Source: Siphonodentalium dalli
Lineage: Eukaryota; Mollusca; Scaphopoda; Gadilida; Siphonodentaliidae
Direction: 5' to 3'
Length of the DNA: 64,000 nucleotides
NCBI GenBank assembly: GCA_032622095.1
Contig: CP136067.1
Location: 118,841,281-118,905,280, forward strand
In this document: positions 55,683 through 64,000 of the stretch, in pieces
Layout: every line of letters starts with the position of its first letter
Numbering within the stretch: the first letter of the stretch is position 1
Program-made: the position numbers and the translations under genes
Notes under the pieces: model-generated
Databases searched by the model: none
What the model saw: the letters and a program-made list of their open reading frames with translations, nothing else
Told to the model about the DNA's origin: nothing

Positions 55683-56480
55683 AAGTTAGGAATATTAATG
55701 AGTTTTCACAATAAAGAGAATTCCCCTTTGTTTTATTTCAATCAATTTACGGTCTAAAGACTCTCATGGTTAAATTATTTCAAATGGGAGAAATCGAGCC
55801 AATGCGCAGCGAGTGATGCATTGCTTGACCAATGAATAGCTTCCCGCAAATTCAATTAATATTCGCACAAGCCACACCCACGGTATTTGACTGCAATCTA
55901 ATGAAGTTATCGTATAAACTACACTTTAGCAGCGCATATCTTAACTGACCAAACATTGTATGTTCAAAATCAAACATAACATTCGTTTTTTTCATTATTG
56001 GGGAATGATCAGACAGAACAAGTATACATAATAGAATTGTATTTGTAAAGATATCCAAAACATATAGTATTTTCTCCTAACATACTAGTACATGTATGGA
56101 TATTACGTTATGTGCCAAATAAGGATCATTACAACTTCGACTGATCATAGAGTAAATGCCAAGCGCGTATTCTAAATAAGGAGATGATGCAACATGACCA
56201 CAGTACAGCTCAATAATATTTATTATAGCGTGCTTACGGTAATTTATCGCTATATTTTCATTACATTGTACTTTATGATATATCATCTGAATGGCCAAAC
56301 TTTTATTCTGCATGTATAGTGAAGCAAACCTTGAAACAAGCATTTTATTGCACAGAAATTGGTTAGAGGAAGAGTGACTACTCTTGAATGTTTACATGAC
56401 CTCAGGCGTGACGTGTGATATGATAAACATTGCCTTATGAATATTAATGAGTTTTCACAATAAAAGGAATTCCCCTTTGT
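55683..56480. repeat. Direct repeat of about 42 bp, 745 bp apart
   Basis: 'gaatattaatgagttttcac' then 'aataaa.g.gaattccccttt' occurs at about 55688-55733 and 56436-56480 in the same orientation. The sequence between has no element features that I can see, so a recent duplication or solo ends of an unrecognised element are both possible. Confidence 0.6.
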
Positions 56481-56484
56481 TTAC

Positions 56485-57930
56485 AAGCAACAGGAAGAGA
56501 CAATAACTTTAGTGAAGTGTTTAATAAGGCCAAAAAAAAAAAAACATCTGTGTTTCCGGTTTCCCGAAATTGGGCCAACCTGGATTTTTTTCCAAAATAA
56601 ATTTTTATTTATTTTATTTTTTTATTTATGTAATTGACTTGTACAACATGTGACATCTATATCGCTAAATATATACTATATACAAATATACATGTACTAT
56701 GTTTACATTATGCAGGAATAATTTTAGATGGAATTTTCAAAAACTATTTACTTCTATTAAAATACATGTCTACATGTACATGTATTTGTGGTTGCAGATT
56801 AATCCAAATCTCAGGAATAAATCTGTTCTGTTCTGAGAGTCGCACGGCCAGGTGAAAATGCGATGTCAACATGATGGTATGGAAGTTGTCTAGATTTTTG
56901 CTAGCAATGCCTATCAATGTTGTCATGTACAGTATTGCAAAACGGTGCCATGAACCACGCGAGATAGCATTTTCGTGTCCCTTCTTGGAACACAGATTGC
57001 TCCAAACTTTCTGGTGCATATTCTGGGTATATTGTCAGATATAAAACTAGTTTTCTGTCAGAAACTTCAGCAACTGGATACAAAGGTAATGAGAATACCA
57101 ACTTTTAGCTTGTTTTTAGAATATGGCGCATTTTTGATGGATTTGAAGAAAAAAAAAATTGCCAAACAAAAATATTTTCCTACCTGCCTACCTGGATTTT
57201 TTTGCTCAAGAAATCGGAAACAGACAAGTTTTCTTTTTTGGCTTAACTGGTATGAACTTGCACCAGATCCAACAGCAATGTTTACAGATCAGATCAGCTG
57301 CTCTTGTATTTCAAACTGGCATATTAGATGAAGTTATCACAGCGCAGAAGAACATTTGATTATTTATTAGCTTACCACTTGAATTTTTCAAATTTCTCGC
57401 CTGGAAGCCGAGAGACTTTCTTCTAAAGTAAAATATGGAAGAGCTTTTGTAGAACATTTTATATTAATTTACTGGAATTATCACATCTGAAGTTTGCTCG
57501 GCACACTGAACTGAATGACAATAAACACAATTTTAACAAGTTGGTGAACTCAGCTAACTCAAACAATATCATACATTTCAAATTCAAATGCATTTAATAA
57601 CATGAACACAAGTGTTTAATGGCAAGAACAAAGCAGTGACATCACAGGGGACTATACCGTATGAATGTTCTGCCTGGGTGTTGTCACTCTAGTGTCAAAC
57701 ATCTCAAAGAAGAATTCTTCACTAAATTGAAAATCGGGGCACAGCTCTCAGCCATTCAGAGGGCGGGGGAGGCGGGGGGAGTCACGATACGTGTTGGTTT
57801 GATACATTGAAATGAGCTCACAGCATGTATTTAAATAAAGAATTAAATTACTATCTGTTGAGTGTTGACAGATAGACTTTTGACCATAAACCAGAGATGA
57901 CAAAATGATAATCAGAGCTCTGAATAAATC
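56485..57930. other. No gene recognised
   Basis: AT-rich, with poly-A at 56532-56545 and a related 'cctggatttttttgc' phrase at 57190. A 118-codon plus-strand frame at 56975-57331 lacks a recognisable domain and I do not support it. Confidence 0.4.
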
Positions 57931-57931
57931 G

Positions 57932-58942
57932 TTAAAGGTACTCAGTCTGATTAGAGGGTCCCCATACCATCAAGATACAACAACAACATTTCTTCAAAAT
58001 ACACTTTAGTTACCTTACTCATATTTAAATTCGCGCAGTACTATTTTTCGCGCACCCATCGGTGCGCGAATTTAAAACTGAGCGAAAAATAGTACGACCC
58101 CCACAATTTGAATCTAAACCACAATCCATATGAAATACAAGAGTGCTATGTTGCTGAGTTTAAATCTATTATGAACGGTTGAATAGACAATTGCACCTAC
58201 ACATGAATGTAGATATTTGCATTATGCCAACCATTGCTCACAAAGCCAAGCGACAAATCATGGTAAGAAATACTATAATATTCCAGGTCGCCACAAAACT
58301 ATAATGTATGTAGTTACTAGTTTATTGCCTGCACCATGTAAATCCGCCTCGATTGTGTTTAAAATACACATATACTACCTCCAACAATGACTAAGAACCC
58401 AACTGTCATCAGCTCCAAGATATACGAAACTGTCACAGAAATATTACTAAAATATTGTTGTCAGTTTTGAATTCGCGCAGCTACATGTAGGTGCACGAAT
58501 TTAAAGTGCGCGAATTCAAAACTGAGCGAAAAATAGTACTGTGCAAATTTAAATACAAGTAAGGTATCAGAATCGATTAATTGCAACAAAATAATGCTAT
58601 AAACCACTGTCAACTATGATATCAAATTTCCCACAATGTGTTATTTATCAACATTTTGTTGAATGAAATATCGCCGTATTATCACTCGAGTATTCACGAA
58701 ATTTGGCTGTATTACCACTTGCTTTTAGAGTTGTCCATCTTCATCCGCAATTTTGTCCGAGACCATCCTGTTGACGATGTGTTTCTGGGCCACAAACAAT
58801 TGAAATAACAAACTTCAAAAATCGATATCTGATCATTCTGAGTATTGATGGGTAGATTCCTTGACTCAAATAAAATATTTTTTACCCCAGAAGCCAAAGA
58901 AATAGTAATTTAGGGGTGTTTAATCAGATTGATTACCTTTAA
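57932..58942. mobile_element. TTAA element family R, interrupted copy
   Basis: 57936-58938 with TTAA at both ends (57932-57935, 58939-58942). Without the 552-bp insert and one TA it is about 449 bp, the normal family size. Left end AGGTACTCAGTCTGATTAG; right end CAGATTGATTACCT. Confidence 0.8.
58011..58566. mobile_element. TA MITE (552 bp) inserted in element R
   Basis: 58013-58564, terminal inverted repeats CCTTACTCATATTTAAATTC / reversed CCTTACTTGTATTTAAATTT, extended by CGCGCAGTACTATTTTTCGC. It is flanked by TA; the empty sites at 47350 and 51488 read 'gttatcagaatcg', so one TA was duplicated. Sub-terminal arms are repeated internally (58060-58095, 58470-58540). Tc1/mariner-type by duplication and ends; no transposase. 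Confidence 0.88.
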
Positions 58943-59100
58943 TCTGATAAGAGGTCATTATTATTGTCTGTTGAAAATATTAACGCTGGTCGCCATATAC
59001 TGATGTCTCATTCTCAACAATCATAATTTCACCCCATTGATATTCTAAGTTAGAAAGTCTTGATGGAAATTTATTCATTACTTGTAGGTTTGTTTGGTGC

Positions 59101-59370
59101 TACAGTAATGCCCTAATTAATCGACTTCTTAACCACAGCAGAATTATGGGTAATTTTTCAGGATTTAGTCGGAAATATGGATTGTTGCCATTCATCGGAA
59201 AGCTCTCCCCTAATTTTTCAGGATTTAGTTGGAAATATGGCATGTTGCCATTCATCGGAAAGCTCTCCCCGAGAGATTTCCGATGAATCGCAACAAGCCA
59301 TATTTCCGACTAAATCCTGAAAAATTACCCATAATTCTGCTGTGGTTAAGAAGTCGATTAATTAGGGCAT
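59101..59370. mobile_element. TA-flanked palindromic MITE, rearranged
   Basis: Starts CAGTAATGCCC at 59103 and ends 'ttagggcat' at 59370, lacking the final TACTG. The stretch 'taatttttcaggatttagt' to 'cggaaagctctcccc' is duplicated in tandem (59150-59212, 59212-59272). Confidence 0.85.
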
Positions 59371-59433
59371 GTCCTTCATGTCAGTTTGATCACGTTTACT
59401 CCAAATTTCAGTGCGAATCCCACTTTACATGTA

Positions 59434-59650
59434 CATCAGTATTCAATGTATGCAGAGCAGTATTAATTGGAGATCAGCTTCATTTCTGTCCCATATTTCT
59501 GCCGCCAGCACCCATGTTGGATTTCAAATTTGATTCCATCGCATATTCAATGTATGCAGAGCAGTATTAATTGAAGATCAGCTTCATTTCTGTCCCATAT
59601 TTCTGCCGCCAGCACCCATGTTGGATTTCAAATTTGTTTCCATCGGCACA
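59434..59650. repeat. Tandem duplication, 2 x about 107 bp
   Basis: 'attcaatgtatgcagagcag' to 'ggatttcaaatttg.ttccat' occurs twice (about 59437 and 59544) with two or three differences. Confidence 0.9.
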
Positions 59651-59934
59651 CATTGCAGAAGGCATTTATTGGAGAATTGTTTTGAAAATTTACAGATAGG
59701 TTTAGGAGACCTCTAGATGGGAGCTATCAAATTTGAATGATTTTCAATGAATAAAATGGGCCCGGCGCTGTCCGGCAGCCATCTTGGATTTTACTATTTC
59801 ATCTCTAATTGCTTTAAACATATAAATGTTCCTCATTCCTTTGACCGTTATATATAAAATTATGCCCATTCCAAGTTGAGCTACCGTAGAGTCTCATTGA
59901 CACTTCCATTTATTTTACTTTCTCTATATCCCAA

Positions 59935-60160
59935 AATATGCAGAAGACACAATGCATAATCGAGGTGCCAAATGGGTGTACATCACCATCTGGGAACTTA
60001 AATTTGTGTCTAGGTCTTCCACGGCTAATGAAAGCATGCATAATGAGGTCCTCAGAGGATGAATTTGGTGACCCTAGCCTGTTGTGTGGGGTAGCATCAC
60101 TAAATTCCCCCTCTGGGGACCTCATTCTCCAAATGTCCAGCACCATATTTTGAGGCCTGT
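59935..60160. repeat. GCAGAATGAGG-family fragment
   Basis: Contains 'cacaatgcataatcgaggtg', one complete module (60035-60128) and 'ccagcaccatattttgaggc'. The left hairpin is missing. Confidence 0.7.
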
Positions 60161-60233
60161 ACAGTAATGAATTCCTTGAGGAAAAAATTAGGTTGGTTTC
60201 CGCTACTTTTGTCTTCCATCTCTCCTTAATCAT

Positions 60234-60806
60234 TAGATCATTCCATGAATCTCTACTCTGCTAACGCCCATAGGGATCATATTCAACCCCCATAGGGATC
60301 ATATTCAACCAGTACAAAACCTGGGAACTTTTTGAAGTTTTGACAGGGACCCTTATAAAGTAAAAAAAAAAATAACATGGGGAATTTATTTCTTAGTTTT
60401 TACCTGTTCCTTAATAATGTACTTCAATGTACAGGTACATGTAGGTGTACAGGTAGGTGAAGGTCCCAACCCGAAATTGCATGCCTTTCTGTGACTTTTT
60501 GGAGACAATATCGCTATAAATTAACAGCCCAGGAGAAATTCCATAATTGTAAGCAACACAGAGCAAAATCGCACAGGAAGTCAATTAAATCGTGAAATTT
60601 CGAGCTGTATTCACATACAGTGAAATACCAGTATATTTAATATTTAATATTAAGGAACAGATAATAACTGAGAAATATATTCCCCGCGTTATTTGTTCGA
60701 ATTTATTAGGTTCCCTGTCAAAACTTCAAAAAGTTCCCAGGTTTTGTGCTGATGGAATATGATCTCTACGGGTGTTAGCCACATTAGAGATTCATGACAT
60801 GATCTA
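60234..60806. mobile_element. Foldback element, arms about 175 bp
   Basis: Arms 60234-60420 and 60645-60806 are inverted: 'tagatcat..catgaatctct', 'cccatagggatcatattc', 'cctgggaactttttgaagtt', 'ttgacaggga'. The left arm carries a 26-bp tandem duplication ('cccatagggatcatattcaa' twice). The right end abuts the TA-flanked palindrome at 60807 directly. Confidence 0.75.
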
Positions 60807-60963
60807 CAGTAATACTCTAATTAATCGACTCCTTAACCACAGCAGAATTATGGGTAACTTTTCAGGATTTAGTCGGAAATATGGCTTGTTGTCATTCATT
60901 GGGGGAGAGCTTTCCGATAACTCTTCTGTGGTTAAGCAGTCGATTAATTAGAGCATTACTGTA
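60805..60963. mobile_element. TA-flanked palindromic MITE, internally deleted (155 bp)
   Basis: 60807-60961 keeps both ends with TA flanks but has lost most of the right arm core ('ggcaacaagcc' to 'acccataat'). The deletion is at the palindrome centre, as expected from hairpin-associated slippage. Confidence 0.85.
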
Positions 60964-61299
60964 CGTAATCATCTGCTCCAGAGACCCTTTCGTTTCTTGT
61001 CTATTTTTTTCATTCTGTACACACTACAGTACATGTACAATGTAAGTGTTCACTGTATGAGTCAGTATCTGTTAAGGCTCTTACAACATGGAATAAATAT
61101 CTTTTCCAGTTTCCTAACTTTCCCACAGTATGTGTTGCAGGTTACATTTCACTTTGTGGGTCTATAGTTCAAGTCTGAGAAGTAATGTGCTTTGATATAA
61201 CCCAGTTACGTACTGTCTAACCCAGCAATTAAGCATCGTTAATTAGCCAGCAATTCACGGCATACTATTCTCCAGTCTGCACCAATACTGTGCATCAGG

Positions 61300-61757
61300 T
61301 ATATATGCAAGCCTGCAAATAGTGTGTCTGTCATTTGCAGAATGAATTTAGTGACGCTATCCTGCACAGTGGGCTAGCATCACCTAATTCACCCTCTGGG
61401 AGCCTCATTCTGCTTAGGCCTCAACTGTTATGGGAGACCTACATGTACATGTAAGATTAGATTGAAGTTCCCAGTTGAAGTTGGTGATGTTCACCCATTA
61501 GGTCACCTCAATTATGTATATTATCTTCTGCAAATTAGAGGATATAGAAACAGAACAGAAGGGAAAAAGTAACTAAAAACAATGTTAATTCGAGACTATA
61601 GATACTTCCCAGAAGATGAGCCCTAAGCAGAATGAGATCCCCAGAGGTTGAATTTCCGAGATGGTAGCCCACTGTGAGGGATAGCATCAATAAATTCACC
61701 CTCTGGGGACCTCATTCTGTAAATGACAGACACACTATTTCCAGTCTTGTATATATG
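61300..61757. mobile_element. hAT-like GCAGAATGAGG element (442 bp) with perfect 8-bp duplication
   Basis: 61308-61749, ends CAAGCCTGCAAATAGTGTG and CACACTATTTCCAGTCTTG, flanked by TATATATG (61300-61307, 61750-61757). Two hairpin modules and the same centre as 53257-53707. The left module has lost 'ggtccccagaggg'. Confidence 0.88.
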
Positions 61758-61942
61758 CCGTTATGTTACAACGCAGATTATATAAAAACCTACATAAGAC
61801 GATGCCAGGAAACTCATGTCTGCTGATCCACATGCCAATTGGAAATCCAGTGGTAATGATTGTGGCTACCTCAGTATGATGGGACTTAGAATCAGAGCTG
61901 TAGCCAGCTAACATGGCTTTCATTCTCACATGCTTATGTAAT

Positions 61943-62157
61943 TTAACCCTTTAAACCTACAAAATAAGTCTGTTAAAGAATATAAGAATAAATTATTAAA
62001 ATTGTAAAAATTGTAAAAAAAAAAAAAAAAAATATTAGGCCAATGCATTCTCTTATATATGCGAGGCGACCTATGGTCGACTCGCATATATAAGAGAATG
62101 CATTGGCACAGGGTATATGAGTTGATACAAAAATCGACCTGGCACTCAAAGGGTTAA
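61943..62157. mobile_element. TTAA MITE, subfamily B (207 bp)
   Basis: 61947-62153 in the opposite orientation to 49865-50114, TTAA on both flanks. One end is the subfamily-B CCCTTTGAGTGCCAGGTCGA; the other has decayed to CCCTTTAAACCTAC. One palindromic module (62038-62108). Confidence 0.85.
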
Positions 62158-62421
62158 TTATTAGACTTTTATAATTCTGTAATAACTGTGTAATACCTAT
62201 CATTCTATATAAGGGTTAATTAGCCCTTTATTAATTTTGTGTTATGTAATTTAATTAGCCTTTTATAATTTTTTAAATTTAATAAGTCCAGAAACATGGC
62301 TGTGGTGGAAGGACCCCTTTAATAATCTTGTGCACATCTACCATCCCTGAAATAGCCACCCACCCCCATGGCAATGATATGTGAGCCATAAGTTCAGAAA
62401 ATATCATTGATATCATTGTCA

Positions 62422-62580
62422 GTGATTTAGTCGGAAATATGGCTTGTTGCCATTCATCGGAAAGCTCTCACTGAGAGCTTCCGATGAATGTGGCAACAAG
62501 CCATATTTCCGACTATATCCTGAAAAGTTACCCATAATTCTGCTGTGGTTAAGGAGTCGATTACTTAGGGCATTACTGTA
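62422..62580. mobile_element. TA palindromic MITE, 5' truncated
   Basis: Starts inside the left arm ('gatttagtcggaaatatgg') and ends at CATTACTG with TA. Palindrome centre at 62470. Confidence 0.85.
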
Positions 62581-62854
62581 TAACCATGGTTCCTTTACCG
62601 AGTTTAATCATGGTGCCACAACAGTCACAGAGCAGTTAAATGAAGTGTACATGTAGTTATGGTTTGACTGCAGTTATAAATGCATATTCTCATCTGCCGA
62701 ATAATAGTGCATGCATGATTATTTAATTTCAGCCGAAAATACAGCCCTGTACTATAATTCGACCTGCACTATTATTAGGCAGGTGAGAGTAATAACTCCA
62801 GTTAATGGGTCAATTACTTAGGCCAGTACAGTACGGTACCATATAGCTTATAAC

Positions 62855-63071
62855 TACAGTAATGCTCTAAGTAATCGACTTCTTAACCACAGCAGAATTA
62901 TGAGTAACTTTTCAGGATTTAGTCGGAAATATGGCTTTTTGCCATTCATCGGAAAGCTCTCCCCGAGAGCTTTCCGATGAATGGCAACAAGCCATATTTC
63001 CGACTAAATCCTGAAAAGTTACCCATAATTCTGCTGTGGTTAAGAAGTCGATTACTTAGAGCATTACTGTA
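62855..63071. mobile_element. TA-flanked palindromic MITE (213 bp)
   Basis: 62857-63069, ends CAGTAATGCTCTAAGTAATC, TA flanks, arms differing at a few bases only, centre 'ctctccccgagag'. Confidence 0.9.
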
Positions 63072-63134
63072 TGTACTGTAGTCATGTGAATTTGACCAGA
63101 GAAACAAAATATAAGTGGAAAAAAAAGTTGTTAA

Positions 63135-63450
63135 AGTGATGTGAAACACTCTGGGAGGGTGGTAAAATAGGAATGGAGAATAATCTTGCTAAAAGTAGTT
63201 ATATTTTACAAATATTATATCCAAATTGACATGACACACCATCATTCTTATATATTATTATATTCGCTAAATGTAGCGACTCTCGATGGTGAAATCATTT
63301 TCGTTAGTTTATCGCCGGTAGTTGCGTCCTGAATCGAGATGTAAATATTAACAATTGAGCGTAGTTCAGATGATATTTTCTATGGAGTGGTACGGTCGAT
63401 TTGTTTGAGATTTTCGGTGATGTTAGTAGAATGCTACATTCCACCTGTTG
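63135..63450. repeat. Dispersed repeat S (copy 2)
   Basis: Collinear with 35585-35905 (see that entry). Begins 'aagtgatgtgaaacac' and ends 'gtagaatgctacattcc'. Confidence 0.8.
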
Positions 63451-63704
63451 GTAAAACCTGACCAAGGTCGTCATTATTACCCTCTAATTGTTCTGACCCT
63501 TTTATCACGGCACTAAGCACAGCACTAAGCACAGCACTAAGCGCCGATGGGGCTTCCTTTTAGCTTTCTGTTTTGATTTCAGACTCATATCGTCAGAAGC
63601 CTCTCAAGCTAATCCTTCTTAGACTAAACAATCTTTTTTCTCTAGCGATTTGCATCAAGATCATCTATGGTCATTAACAAAGATCAGACAACAGACAAAC
63701 CTGG

Positions 63705-64000
63705 ATAAACCAGTAATGTGTCTGACATTTGCAAAATGAGGTCCTCAGAGGGTGAATTTAGTTATGCTATCCTGCTATCCCATCACCAAATTCACCCTCT
63801 GGGAACCTCATTGTGCTTAGGCCGAAACTGCCATGGGAGACATAGGAAGATAAACTGTTATATGGGTATACCACAGTAGAATTATGGGTGAGAGCTTTCT
63901 GATTAATGGCAACAAGCCATATTTCCAACTAAATCCTGAAAAATTATCCATAATTCTGCTGTGGTTAAGGAGTCGATAATTTAGTAACACCCTAAATAAT
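63705..64000. repeat. GCAGAATGAGG module then partial TA palindrome, cut by the window edge
   Basis: 63720-63820 is one module with a shortened centre. 63868-63985 holds 'cacagtagaattatgggt', a deleted centre and 'aatcctgaaaaattatccat' to 'ggagtcgataatttag', a worn copy of the TA palindrome. Confidence 0.75.

Noticed and set aside
56975-57331. 118-codon plus-strand frame
   Set aside because: Low-complexity lysine stretch, no domain, AT-rich context and overlap with repeat phrases.

Overview
The window looks like gene-poor, repeat-dense nuclear DNA of an invertebrate animal, probably a lophotrochozoan (mollusc or brachiopod). This rests on low coding density, an exon with a plausible GT splice donor, very many MITE-like palindromes, a Helitron end, a Penelope-like reverse transcriptase, and dispersed repeats built from GTCC/CCGT tracts and 'ccataactctgg' modules that I associate with such genomes. 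The phylum is inference. No prokaryotic gene organisation, rRNA, tRNA or CRISPR array is visible.

Layout. 1-12 kb: degenerate dispersed and tandem repeats and a cluster of TTAAGCG words. From 10.0 to 12.2 kb a 14-base word occurs seven times in one orientation. 12.3-13.9 kb: two non-autonomous DNA elements with target-site duplications. 13.99-20.29 kb: a TTAA-bounded foldback composite that contains an inner foldback and a minus-strand Penelope-like retroelement. The retroelement has 63-bp identical terminal repeats, a 203-residue ORF1, a perfect histone-mRNA-type stem-loop and a 651-codon reverse transcriptase ORF with no endonuclease. 20.3-24 kb: a non-autonomous Helitron, a nested foldback, and the only recognisable host coding exon, the first exon of NDUFA8 (mitochondrial complex I) on the minus strand. 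24-33 kb: inverted GA/TC microsatellites, TTAA MITEs and three or four weakly supported candidate first exons. 33-64 kb: almost entirely repeats. These include a 15-copy 30-bp minisatellite, several elements with the plan hairpin, CCGT tract, 170-190 bp tandem units, a hAT-like GCAGAATGAGG family, 210-bp TA-flanked palindromes, and TTAA elements with clean nested insertions.

How it fits together. The host genome contributes little visible coding sequence: NDUFA8 exon 1, whose remaining exons should lie to the left, and possible first exons at 20.9, 24.75, 28.2 and 32.2 kb. The rest is mobile DNA. Three nested or filled sites can be read directly against empty sites elsewhere in the window, which gives secure element ends. 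The most unusual object is the Penelope-like element with a histone-type 3' end signal between its two ORFs. That suggests its first message may be processed like a replication-dependent histone mRNA (inference).
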